This document shows, in pieces, positions 46,001 to 56,397 of a stretch of DNA of 64,000 bases. Origin of the DNA: Chaetomium olivaceum (Eukaryota > Ascomycota > Sordariomycetes > Sordariales > Chaetomiaceae); NCBI GenBank assembly GCA_039881045.1, contig JAYWVB010000054.1, positions 124,001 to 188,000 on the forward strand, read 5' to 3'. The translations under genes and the position numbers were made by a program. The first letter of the stretch is position 1. The number at the start of each line of letters is the position of its first letter. The notes beneath the pieces are model-generated. The model was given only the letters and a program-made list of their open reading frames with translations. It was not told where the DNA came from and searched no databases.

Positions 46001-47786
46001 TCCGGAGGAGCAGAGCAAGATCAACGAGCAGTTCCTCGCGAATATGATGGCGGAGGAGTCCCGGATTAAGGAGGCCACTACCGCTCTTATTGAGGAGCAG
46101 GCTAACCTGAAAGAGACCTTCCTTACCACCCTGAAGGAGGAGCAAGCTCGTCTAATGGAGACCAATGTCGCCCTGAAGGAGGAGCAGGACCAGATGAAGG
46201 AGGCCTTCCTCAACAACCTTAAGGAAGAGCAGGCACGCCTGATGGAGACGAATGTCACCTTGAAGGAGGAGCAAGAGAAGTTGAAGGAAACGTTCCTCAG
46301 CAACCTCCGCGACGAGGAATCTCGGCTCAAGGAGATGAACGATGCTCTACGTGAGGAGCAGCAAGGTCTCAAGGACACTTTCATCGCCAACCTCCGCGAA
46401 GAGGAGTCACTTCTGAAGCAGGTGAATGCCGGCCTTCGGGAGGAACAGGAGCACATGAAGGAAGCCTTCCTGTCCAACTTCAAGGCGGAGGAGCAACGTT
46501 TGCGTGAGGCCAATGAGGCCTTGAGGCAAGAGCAAGAACAAATCAAGGTTACCCTTAAGGAGGAGCAAGAGCGCTTCAAGATCGAGCTGCTCGCCAACCT
46601 GATGGAGGAGGAAGCCCGCCTCAAGGAAGCGAACGCCTCGCTCCGCGAGGAGCAGGAACAACTTCGCGCCGAATTCCTTGCCACGCTCAAGGAGGACGAA
46701 TCGCGGGTGAAGGATAGCCTGCTCTCTCTGCGCTCTGAACAAGAGAACCTCAGCCGCCAAAAGACTCGCCTCACTGCTGACCTCTCCTCCCTCGACACAG
46801 CCCTCCGCCTGCGCCGCGAGGAACTCCACGACATGGAAGCGCGCGCAGAAAGCCTCGAGCGTCGCATCCTCGAAGGTGTCATGGATCACTCCCGGGTCCT
46901 GCTCATGGCCAAGACCAACCGGGCCGCCGCCAACAGCAGCCGTGACTCGATGAGCCGCAAGCGCGTGTCTTCTTCTCAGAGGTCGGCCGACCCCGCGCCA
47001 GCGGCCTCCGAAGCCGGCGCCACCAAGCCAAAGAGCGCCATCACCATGGCCATGTCGGCGCGCAGCAAGGCCAGCACCCCCAACGGAACTCCCTCGTGTG
47101 CCAACCGCCGGATCCTATCCCTCAGCCAGATTACCAACAACGTACCCTCCGGCGGAATGAAGCGTAGCCAGAGTGTTAGGACCGCTGGCGGAGCTGCGGC
47201 GGCGAGGGGGCTACGAAAGACTAGCTGGACCTCGCCTGCTGCTGCCGCTACCGCTCCTGCATCAAAGGGGTATGGTGATCTCGGTGCCGGACTTGCGGAG
47301 GATAAGGAGAATACGGGGATGGGGATGGATTTTGAAGAGGGGGACGAGGACGCGTACAACGAGCATCAGCGCGAGAGGGAGGTGTCCCAACCGGTCCCGC
47401 CCGTAAACATCGTCATTTCCGAGCCGATCAACGCGGAGCCTGAAATTTTCGATGTTGACGAGACGCCCTCAACGGAGTATGAAGGGGAACCACTCGCGGA
47501 AGACCTTGCTGATGAGGAGGACCGGTTCAGCGACCTCGGCGACGATGTGGATGTTGACCAGGAAGAGGATGCGAGGAGCCTTAGGCGGTCGAGCCATGGT
47601 ACGACAGTGATCACCCCTGCGGACGAGCATGAGCTCCATGATGGCTGGTCTGAGAACGAAGCTGGGCAGGGGAATGGAGATGACATTGACGATGCGGCGA
47701 GCGACTGGACGGAGAGTGTGGTAGGCCGGGAGAGCGATGTTAGTATGGAGAGGGAAACAAGCGTGCCCGTTGCGGCGGCGAGTTGA
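40096..47786 (+). CDS. Giant coiled-coil protein with tandem helical repeats (unknown function)
   Basis: Exon 1 is 40096-40190; the second exon starts at 40285 (GTAAG donor, GCAG acceptor) and runs to 47786, about 2,530 residues. Residues 1-400 are disordered, Pro/Ser/Arg-rich. Around 41290 and 41516 the frame slips twice by one missing base; the conserved-looking helices on both sides (EMGTKDGQDTLLNRLTELAE, then RRGALDFLHAAASSQ) show one continuous protein. Residues about 620-1040 hold some fifteen repeats of a short amphipathic helix, consensus x-V-x-DAVKEGL-xx-FDF. A long coiled coil follows, ending in six or more 29-residue repeats rich in Leu, Lys and Glu at about residues 1940-2180 (for example LKEEQARLMETNVALKEEQ). 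The tail is basic, then strongly acidic. No motor, ATPase, kinase or membrane motif is seen. The architecture suggests a filamentous scaffold or tether. I do not recognise a named orthologue. Confidence 0.8.
42060..43310 (+). repeat. Coding tandem repeats of a 12-15 residue helix (AVKEGL array)
   Basis: Units recur every 20-40 residues, for example EVFQAVMEGLKHY, EDMLDAVKEGLHTFDF, DDVLDAVTEGLQSFDF, DIMDAVKEGLDTSDL, VADAVKEGIEGLDF and VTDAVKKALEGFDF. The DNA copies are diverged, so the protein repeat is old or selected. Confidence 0.85.
46020..46720 (+). repeat. Coding 87-bp repeats (29-residue coiled-coil units)
   Basis: Successive units begin LKEEQARLMETNV, LKEEQARLMETNV, LRDEESRLKEMND, LREEESLLKQVNA and FKAEEQRLREANE, each followed by LKEEQ-type and FLxN segments. 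The spacing is 29 residues for four consecutive units, then becomes irregular. Confidence 0.85.
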
Positions 47787-48125
47787 TGAATGATGGGATG
47801 GGCAGGCGATGGAGTGTGATATGGTTGGATGAGACATGGCGGAAATGACGAGGGATGTTGCGGACGGGCGGTACTCTCTTTTGTTTGATTCCTTATGTTG
47901 TTTATGATCATGGGGCCTTGTTGTCTGAGTATAGTTTGCGGCAGGGCGTCGTGGGTTGCTTTGGCAGGCCATGCTGGTGGGTGGATGGTAATTTTTGTTT
48001 TGTATGGATAGCTCAGATGATGAACATTAAGTCGACTTTGGCTACGCCTTTCGTACATTGCATTGCAATCAGTGACACAGATATGATGATACATGTTTTA
48101 TTTTTAAGACCCGCAAAGCATCATC
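47787..48125. other. Convergent 3' spacer
   Basis: A 339-bp spacer between the stop codons of the coiled-coil gene and the minus-strand seryl-tRNA synthetase gene. T-rich in places; no other feature. Confidence 0.6.
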
Positions 48126-49739
48126 CTAACGATGCCGCGGCCCGATCTTCTCCCTCTCCTCCATCCACGGCCTCAACACCTCAGGGATCGTCACGGTCTT
48201 TTCTGCCTCGTTCCACCCATTCTCCAAAATGGCGGCCAGCACCCGCGGCACTGCCATCGCCGTGCCATTCACCGTGAACGGATACACCAGCTTCCCGCTC
48301 GCCAGCTTGACCCGGGTGGCCAGGCGGCGGGTCTGGTAGTCGGTGCAGATACTCGCGCTCGTCACCTCGCCCCAGCCGTCGTTACGGTCACGGCGCGAGG
48401 GGAAAAACGCCTCGATGTCGCACTTGCGCGTGGCTGACGCGCCCAAATCCGCCGTCGGCATCTCTAGCACGCGGCAGTGCAGGCCTAGCGAACCCAGCAG
48501 CTCCGTCTGCAGGTCGACCATCTCGTCGAGCAGCTCCTGCGCGACGGCCTCCTCGGGCGCCGCCCACGCGAACAGCTCCACTTTCGTGAACTCGTGCACG
48601 CGGTACAGGCCCTTGGTCTCAGACCCCCGCGCGCCGGCCTCGGCCCGGTAGCAGCGCGACGCCGCCACCCGCTTGGCCGGCAGGTCGCGCTCGTCCAGCA
48701 CCGTGTCGGCCTTCATCCCCGCTAACGGGATCTCGGCCGTGCCCGCGAGGCTGAGCTCGGGCTTGCCGCGCGCGGCATCCTCGGCCGACTGCGCGATGGC
48801 GTAGATTTGGGTCTCCCCGTGCGCGTCCCGCGGCTGGAACCCGCACGCCCCCGCGATGTGCGAGTACACCATGCTCGGCGGGCTGACCTGCCGCCAGCCG
48901 GCGCGCGTGGCCGCCGTGAGCGCGTAGTTGACGAGCGCCTGCTCCAACTGGGCGGCTTCGTCGATCAGGTGGTACCAGCCCCAGCCGGAGGTGGCGGCTG
49001 CGCCGGCGAAGTCGAGGATGCCGAGCTCGGCCCCGATGTGTACGTGGGAGCGCCACACGCGGTCGGAGGGCGCCGGGCCGGGCTCGGGGTGGTCGTTGAT
49101 GTAGCTCAGCACGGTGGGCTCGTTGCCACGCGGGGTCTCGTCGCTGGTGAGGTTGGGGATGGCGAGGGCGAGGCGGTGCATCTCGGCGGAGAGGGAGGAC
49201 TCGGCTTCTTCAATTGCGCTTAGGTCCGTCTTGACCTTGCGGGCTTCTTCGAGCAGCTGTTCGCGGGACATCGAGCGGAACCCGGCGGCATCTTGGTCGG
49301 CGTCGTCGCGGGTTGTCCCTGGGTCGGCGAGCTGGCGGCGCAGAAGGTTTCGGCGCTCACGCAGGCTTCGGCCCTCCTGCTGCTTGGCTTGCCATTGGGT
49401 AAAGAGATCGTTGATTCGGGAGGGGTAGGCGGCAGCGGCGTGGTAGTTGCGGTCGCGGCAGTTCTGGGCGTAAAGCTCGGCGTTTTGGCGGATGTGCTTA
49501 AGGTCGGGGGCGGCCTTGGGGCCTGTCGTCGTTTGTCGGGCTGCGGGCGGTTGCTGGTGTTCTGATACGTCTTGGAGGAGAGCTCGGGCGTTATGGAAGA
49601 GGGCTAACGGTATTGTTCGCGGCGTCGGTAGGCGGGAGAGGGGTAGGATGGTAGGGCGCCTGAGGGGGGCTTGGTTGAGGCATCGTAGCCAATTCAACGG
49701 CCTTCTGGTACCGGCAGCTGGTGGCCTCATTTCGTGCAC
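48126..49739 (-). CDS. dia4: Mitochondrial seryl-tRNA synthetase
   Basis: A single exon of 537 residues from ATG 49739 (a second ATG lies three codons later). The first 60 residues are Arg/Leu/Pro-rich with almost no acidic residues, as in a mitochondrial presequence. The tRNA-binding coiled coil follows (DLKHIRQNAELYAQNCRDRN, then WQAKQQEGRSLRERRNLLRR and EEARKVKTDLSAIEEAESS). The class II core has LEQALVNYALTAATRAGWRQ, LAGTAEIPLAGM (serine site), motif 2 RCYRAEAGARGSETKGLYRV with HEFTKVELFAW, and motif 3 TVNGTAMAVPRVLAAILENG. Length and motif order fit fungal organellar SerRS rather than the cytosolic enzyme. It would charge mitochondrial tRNA-Ser. Very high GC gives long chance frames on the opposite strand. 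Confidence 0.92.
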   Translation of the reverse strand: MHEMRPPAAGTRRPLNWLRCLNQAPLRRPTILPLSRLPTPRTIPLALFHNARALLQDVSEHQQPPAARQTTTGPKAAPDLKHIRQNAELYAQNCRDRNYHAAAAYPSRINDLFTQWQAKQQEGRSLRERRNLLRRQLADPGTTRDDADQDAAGFRSMSREQLLEEARKVKTDLSAIEEAESSLSAEMHRLALAIPNLTSDETPRGNEPTVLSYINDHPEPGPAPSDRVWRSHVHIGAELGILDFAGAAATSGWGWYHLIDEAAQLEQALVNYALTAATRAGWRQVSPPSMVYSHIAGACGFQPRDAHGETQIYAIAQSAEDAARGKPELSLAGTAEIPLAGMKADTVLDERDLPAKRVAASRCYRAEAGARGSETKGLYRVHEFTKVELFAWAAPEEAVAQELLDEMVDLQTELLGSLGLHCRVLEMPTADLGASATRKCDIEAFFPSRRDRNDGWGEVTSASICTDYQTRRLATRVKLASGKLVYPFTVNGTAMAVPRVLAAILENGWNEAEKTVTIPEVLRPWMEEREKIGPRHR

Positions 49740-51846
49740 TTGTCTGTATATGCGGGCTAGTGGTGACCTTGACCAAAGAGGTCAAAAGTCGTGACTGAAA
49801 CTGCGGTGCATCTTCGATCGATTTCGTGATGGTGGGTTACACCCGGAGCTCCAGCGCCGCCAAGCCCAATCTTTGCGGGAGCTAGGACCACACTAGGCTT
49901 GGCAAAAGCCACCACGAACAATGGGAAAGGAACTCTTTTCCCTTTTTCTTTTTGTCTGTTTTTTTTTTTCCCTTCTTCTCCTTAGAATTTGGCAAGCAAT
50001 GCTTTCCTGATTTGGGCTTAGTTAACCCAATTCTTTTTATTTTATTTCATATTGGGTCGTTCGCCGGGCCCGGCCCGTCGCCAAGTCGGCTGATCCAGTA
50101 TGCCGGAACGACGACCTGCCGAGACCATCAATGAGACCCTGCCGTGCATCCCCAGAATCAGGGGCGACTGTATCCGTATTTGGTGGTTATTGAGGAAGAG
50201 GCCTCGATGCCTTTGTCATCTCCCATCACCCCATGGTGGTAGATAGGATATGCAACAGTAAGCCACAAAAAAGTCCGTTACTCCAGCGAGCTTGTCAATT
50301 CGTGAGGAGTGTGACCAGTTGGTTTCAAGCACTTTGAGATCACTCCCCCTTCTCATCATCAGATGACCCTTGCCCCTGGCCTTGTTTGTGCTACATACAG
50401 AAACCACTTCGTCGACCTGTGATATCTTTGGGCCAGCCAACTCTGTGCTCCTCGGGGCACAGCAGCACTTGGCATGACTGGTCTTCATGATTCCTGCAGT
50501 GGGGGAAGGATGAAGGCGATCATGAGGGGTTCTCAATGATTGTACGCAGATCCCATCCAAGTTGAAAAGACCGACACAACCATGACGTGCTGCATGCTTT
50601 TCAATCCCCACAAAGGGCAGCCGCGCAGATCAGCTAGAGTCGTGTCGCGATTCCCATGGACATGGACACATGCAAAACCACCGGGTAAGACAGAGGATGC
50701 AACATCCGAACCAACTAGTCCCGGATATCGGATGAACGAAGCCCGTCAAGCCCAACTTCGCAGGACGTTTCGCTACCGATGCCGTAATTCTTTTCAATTC
50801 TAGCCATTGCTGGAATCCTGGAATTTTGAACCCTTGTCTCGCCAAGTTCTCGTTACGAGATCTGACGGAACAACAGTCGCTCGCAAACGGATCGGTACGG
50901 TGTTCTGGCCATTTACATACGCCATTCTCAATCTTTTTTCTTTGATAGCTCCACTTCAAGCATTTGCAGCAAAAGCGTGTGGACCTTGCGCCGTCCATTG
51001 GCCAATCGGTCGGGCCCAAAGCGACCCGCCAACAAGGGGTTGTCAATGTGAAACAGGGAACTGCAGTTTGGGGCAGCCCTCGCTCGCCCTGATCCTGCGC
51101 CTTGACGATTCCAGGGGGTGGCTCTTGGGGCGGTTGACTGACTGGTCCAGCCGCTGCGCTGGTGTTTCGTGAGAACGCCTTCCGGGAGTGGCAGGCGGGA
51201 AGGGTCCAATTGGCAAGCACGAAAGGAACCACTTTCCCCTTCCCCGGGCTTTGGGGTGGCTTGGCCGAGGAGGGAAATTTCAAACCCCCATGCGGGATGT
51301 TGGACCCGACGCGATCCAACAAAATGTTCGAGAAGTGATCGAGAAAGAACTCTGCACTCTGCATTCTGCACCCCACCCTCTTTGTCACCATCCCCTCTCG
51401 TTTTCTTGATGTGACAGCTTGAGCCCCTCTTTCAGTCCCTTACGACCCTCGTTTATTACCCTCTCCTCGTCGAACCCCACGGCTGATGCCATCGATAGAG
51501 AGGACTTGGCTCGGTCCTTGATTGTTGGCGCGCCTTGAAGACAAGGCCCCTTCTTCCCTCGTTCAGGCTCTTTATTCGTTTTAGTTAGGTGCCCTGGTTG
51601 TACTTGCGAGTCAACATCCCGTCCCATCTCGTTCATCTCGTTGTCGAGAACCTCGAAACTTTAGGCTTTCTTCCTTGGATCTCTGAGACTTGTCTCGGTT
51701 CTACGGGGAAAGTCACACCGACGGCCATTCCAGGTGTCCAGGCCACGAGACCACTGGCCACGACCACATTCTTCGGCCCATCCCTTGAACTTTGCGTCTA
51801 AGACAACAACCCAACCTCAAGTTGTGCTCCCTCGGGACTTTAACCG
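49740..51846. other. Large spacer; promoter and long leader of the MscS gene
   Basis: The 2.1-kb region holds T-rich runs at 49930-49990 and CT-rich sequence from about 51350 to the start codon at 51847. A 253-codon minus-strand frame (50630-51391) and several shorter ones exist, but their composition (Cys, Trp and Pro scattered without pattern) suggests chance. No tRNA seen. Confidence 0.45.
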
Positions 51847-54734
51847 ATGTCGTTAAGGTCGCCGAGGTCGCCCCATCACAAGGGCTTCCTCCCCATCTCG
51901 GGCGACTCGACCGCGACCGAGATGCAGGATATTCCCCTCCGCACCATCAAGTCCAATGCGAGCTCAACCGGTTCCCGAAGAGTCAACACTGAGCGCATGG
52001 ATGAAAAACATGCCCTCTTTGACAAGGCCGTTGGTGGCCCAGCGGGCAGGAGGCGCATCCGGAGCGACCTACAGCGCTCCGGCTCGTCTAGCCTGTCTGA
52101 GGATACCTCGCTGAACGCCATGGGCCGCTTCTACACCAAGATCGTCGGCTTCTCCGCCATCATGCGCTATCTCGTCTACGTCGTCCCCGTCGCGCTTCTA
52201 CTCGCCGTACCCATTATTGTTCTCCCGCTTACAGGAGACAAGGACCGCGTCAGACTGGGCAGCGGAGGTCGCCACAGCCTGTTCTTGCTGTTTCTCTGGA
52301 TTGAGATATCATGGCTCACTCTTTGGGCGGGGAAGCTGGTCGCCCACATCCTGCCGTTCGTCTTCATGTTCCTGAGCGGTGTCGTCAGTTCCGGCACGAG
52401 GAAATACGCCACCGTGATACGCGCCCTCGAAATCCCACTTTCGCTCTTCTTCTGGGGCCTCGCCTCTTGGCTTTCGTTCAAGTTCATGTGGGACGGCGCC
52501 AACAGACAGTGGTCAGACGTTATCGTGCGCATTTTGCTGTCGCTCTTCATCTCGTCGGCGGTTCTCTTAGGCGAGAAATTCCTAGTGCAACTCATCAGCA
52601 TCAGTTACCACCAGCGATCTTTTGCGAACCGCATCCAGGACTCCAAGCGCGACATCTTCCTCCTGGGTCTCATGTATGAGGCTTCTCGGACTCTCTTCCC
52701 CATGTATTGCCCCGAGTTTGCCGACGAGGACCTCATCATCGCCGATAGTATCGAGGTCATGCTTGCCCGCGGCAAGGCCAACGGTAAGCAAGGACCCGCC
52801 GCAATGAAAATCGTAGGCGATGTCGGCCGTTTGGGTGGCAAGCTCACGTCTGTGTTCGGCAACATCGCTTCTGAGATTACGGGGAAGCAAGTTTTCAACC
52901 CCAATTCCGCCCACTCGGTCGTGGTCGAAGCACTCGAGAAGGTTCGCAGTTCTGAGGCCATGGCTCGTCGTCTCTGGATGTCGTTTGTCGTCGAAGGTCA
53001 AGATGCGCTCTCACTAGACGACATTATCGAGGTCATGGGACCAGCCCACCGCGAAGAGGCCACAGAGTGTTTCAACGCCATTGATGCCGACCAGAATGGC
53101 GATATCAGCTTGGACGAGATGATTCGCAAGGTTGTCGAGATTGGGAAGGAGCGGAAGGCCATCGGGCACAGCATGAAGGATATCGGCCAAGCGCTCGCGG
53201 TTTTTGACAAGGTCCTTCTTTTCGTCGTGCTGATCGTCGTTATCATCATTTTCCGTACGTTCTCTTCTATTTACCGGCTACATTCACCCGCTGACCAATC
53301 CCAGTGGCCGTATTCCAGAGCAGCTTCATTGCCACCCTTACTACGGCTGGTACCACGCTTCTCTCGCTATCCTTCGTCTTTGCCGTCACCACGCAAGAGT
53401 TCTTGGGTTCCTGCATCTTCCTTTTTGTCAAACACCCGTATGATGTCGGCGACCGTGTGGATATCACCGGCCCTGAGAAGGAGCAGTTGATCGTCGAGAA
53501 GATCTCTCTCCTCTACACCGTCTTTACTCGTATCGACAAGATGCAAGTCGTTCAGGTAGGTTCCCGCTGATGTCCCCCTTCCCAATACTGGCAGCTAACC
53601 AGTTAGGTCCCCAATATTGTGTTGAACAACGCGTGGGTTGAGAACGTGACACGAAGCAAGGCGATGAAGGAAGTCATTGATGTCAATGTCGCCTTTGACA
53701 CGTCGTTCGAGGATATCGAGCTGCTGCGCGTCGAGCTGGAGCAGTTTGTGCGGTCACCAGACAATAGCCGCGACTTCCAACCGGATATTGCCATTGGCGT
53801 CGGCGGCGTCGGTGACTGCGACAAACTCACGCTCAAGATTGCTATCAAGCACAAGTCCAACTGGCACAACGACGCTGTCCGAGCCACGCGCCGCTCCAAA
53901 TTTCTGTGTGCTCTTACTATGGCTCTCAGGCGCGTGCCCATCAACGGTCCGGGAGGTGGTGGTGATGCTCTCGGCGGACCCGCCAACCCAACATACAGCG
54001 TCGCTGTCACGGATGCCTTCGCTGCTGAGGCCCGTACCAAGTCCGAGAAAGAGAAGGAGGCTAAGAAGCTGGCGAACCAAACTGCTGAGGAGACTGCTAA
54101 GGCTGATTTGACCGAGCAACGAGCAGCCGATAACATCAACACATCCAACCCCGTGGTTGAAGCGCTCGACGACTGGGGTTATGAGAACACCCTGGCCAGC
54201 CGTGATCCCTCAGCCGACCGTCTTCGCTACGCGGATGCCAGTGCTGCGGCCAACGTATCACGGTCCGACACTGTTGGCGGCGTGAGCACCCGCGAATCCC
54301 AGCGCGGGCGCCGCAGAGCCGGCGAGACGGTTCCGCCGCATTCTCTGGGCGACGACCCGAACATGCCGGCTGTCCAGTTAACGCGCACGTCCACGTCGAC
54401 CCGCCCAGACAACCACTCGTTCGACGTAGAGAGGCAGGCAGGCATTCCGCCCCCGGCGGGGTCGCCGTACAACACCTGGTCCGCGTACAACGCGCAGGCG
54501 CCCAGCCCGGTGCCCAGTGATGCCGGTGTTCCTCACCCACAGGGCGTATATGGGAGCCCACCGACCAGCGCCCCCACGCACCTGGCTGTCCAACAACCGG
54601 GGGCGCAGCCCCAAGGGTCATCGCCCGGGAGACCATTGGTTGGCGCGAGGCATAGAGGGTCGAGCGTGAGCCAGCCGCAAGGCGGTCCAGCCCAGGGGCA
54701 GCCTGGGCCTTCAGGACCCCCGGGTAGGATCTAA
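51847..54734 (+). CDS. MscS-family mechanosensitive channel with EF-hand
   Basis: Exons are 51847-53254, 53305-53555 and 53607-54734, about 928 residues. The cytosolic N-terminus is Ser/Arg-rich. Membrane segments follow: IMRYLVYVVPVALLLAVPII, SLFLLFLWIEISWLTLWAGK, a hydrophobic pair near residues 200-250, then after a soluble loop FDKVLLFVVLIVVIIIF and, across the first intron, LAVFQSSFIATLTTAGTTLL with SLSFVFAVTTQEFLGSCIF, the MscS pore helix region. FVKHPYDVGDRVDITG is the conserved beta-domain start. An EF-hand lies in the loop (DADQNGDISLDEMI), as in S. pombe Msy1/Msy2, which act in ER and cell-periphery calcium responses to hypo-osmotic shock (family knowledge). The C-terminal 180 residues are disordered, Pro/Gln/Gly-rich. 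All splice phases agree. Confidence 0.9.
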
Positions 54735-55194
54735 GGGTCTGTAGCGTTTTTTTGGGAGAGGGGGGACTGGACAGACGGGAAATATCTACTGAAAAGGGTG
54801 GTCCAGAGGCCATTTTGGACCCAAGGCGAATTCTATTAATGACGGGAACGTAGAATGGGAACATTTGGTGTGGTTATGGAGTGATCATTTGGGTGTCAAA
54901 TCACCAACTAATGGCGCTGGATGTTTAGAGGTTTTGAGATTTTGTTACATATTTCAAGAGAGACACTCAGTTCTGTCATGGCATGAGAGGTTTAAGGGGG
55001 TTGGAGAACAAGCATTGCACTCATATTGCGTTGCATCTGCATATCGCATGGCCAGCAGGTGGGCCTTATTTTTGTGTATAGACATAAATCTAGAGAGGCA
55101 ACTTGAAATTTTGAACCGACTAAACTGCTTGTCTGAGTCTCCCTACCTCGCATCTCATAGTATTCGACTACTATGCTACAAGGCTACCCGCAGC
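54735..55194. other. Convergent 3' spacer
   Basis: A 460-bp AT-richer spacer between the MscS gene and the minus-strand hydrolase gene; presumably both 3' UTRs. Confidence 0.6.
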
Positions 55195-56397
55195 TCAGCA
55201 AGCATGGACCACAGCCGGCACGCCGCCCTCGGGCTCGCCGAGCTCGGTCCTCAGCACGCGGCCAAACACCTCGAGCAGCACCTCAAAGCAGGCCCTGCTG
55301 ACGGCGGGGTCGTAGCGGCCCTTGCTCAGCTCGTCGCGGATGAAGGCGTGCTGTGCCCACGCGAACTCGTGGAAGCTGGCCGTGACGCCGGCCTCGCGCA
55401 CTTTCAGCCGGATCAGGTCGCGGCCCGCGTCGGGCACGTGCGTGTCCTTGACGCCAAAGATCAGCGATACCTCGCCGCGGATCCGCCGCAGCTGGTCCAG
55501 CGTGTGCAGGCTGTCCTCTGAAGGGGGGGTCGGCGACGAGTTGGCCTCGGTGTAGGGGCCGAGCGTGCGCGTGTGGATGTCCGTGGGGAAGTAGCAGACG
55601 GAGGCGGTTATGCGGGGATCGAGCTGGAGGGACGGGAGGGTTGGAGGGTTAGTTTTGGGGGTGGGAAGGGGGGCAGAGTAGAAGGTAGGGGGATAAGGGG
55701 TAAAAGGGGGAAGACATACGCTCGCGCGCAGTGCTAGGTGCCCACCTAGGCACATGCCTGTTGCGCCGACACGGCCGGTGCAGGTGGGCAGCGATAAGAG
55801 ATAGTCGACTGATCGGTTCGAGTCTTCATCGTATGACTCGAGCGTCTGGATGTTTTGGTTAGGCGAAGATTTACGGAAAGACGAGGTTCGGAACTTGCCT
55901 ACCTTGGTAATTTTCCACTCATTCCCCTTGTCGGTTCCCGGCACGTCGTATGCCAGAGGCTCGGGCCCGGTAAAATCATGATAGCTGCTAGGCGCGGCCA
56001 CGATGTAGCCCTGGCCGGCAATCTGTCTCGCAAATCGAGCAACAGGGCCGGTGACTAGCTCACGAACCCGCCACACACAATGAGTTGTTGGTCGCTGGCC
56101 GGAGAGAATGCCATCTCACCCTGGTAGATCTCGCTGAAAAGCACAACTCCGGGGAAGCGACTGGGAGCGGAGCTTGTAAGCGAACAAGCAAAGACACAAC
56201 TTTGAATGGTGTAACTCACGCGTTGGGATAACCGGGAATGGTAGGGTGGAATAGGAAGATTCCTAACAGTTGATTGTGTTAGTTTGATAGTGCCCAATTC
56301 AATACTGAGAGTCAAGCTGAGGTCCGGACTCACTCATCGAGCCTTCCTTGCCATCGACAAGTGTTTCCACATCAGCAAAGCTCTCCTTGATCAACAT
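55195..56397 (-). CDS. Dienelactone hydrolase family protein (alpha/beta hydrolase)
   Basis: Six exons: 56397-56334, 56262-56220, 56160-56120, 56054-55903, 55845-55720 and 55623-55195, 284 residues with all phases matching. The assembled start MLIKESFADVETLVDG leads to RIFLFHPTIPGYPNARFPG, VVLFSEIYQVTGPVARFARQ and GYIVAAPSSYHDF, the family's first strands. The nucleophile elbow is GATGMCLGGHLALRAS with a catalytic Cys in the GxCxGG context typical of dienelactone hydrolases; the acid and base probably lie in FGVKDTHVPDAGR and AWAQHAFIRDE. Such enzymes hydrolyse lactones or thioesters; the substrate here is unknown. Two introns (55846-55902, 57 bp; 55624-55719, 96 bp) are multiples of three without stops and can be mistaken for coding sequence. 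It is transcribed divergently from hsp70. Confidence 0.87.

Noticed and set aside
50630..51391. 253-codon minus-strand open frame in the spacer before the MscS gene
   Set aside because: No ordered domain pattern, scattered Cys/Trp/Pro, overlapped by other frames, and located in a region that reads as promoter and leader of the MscS gene.
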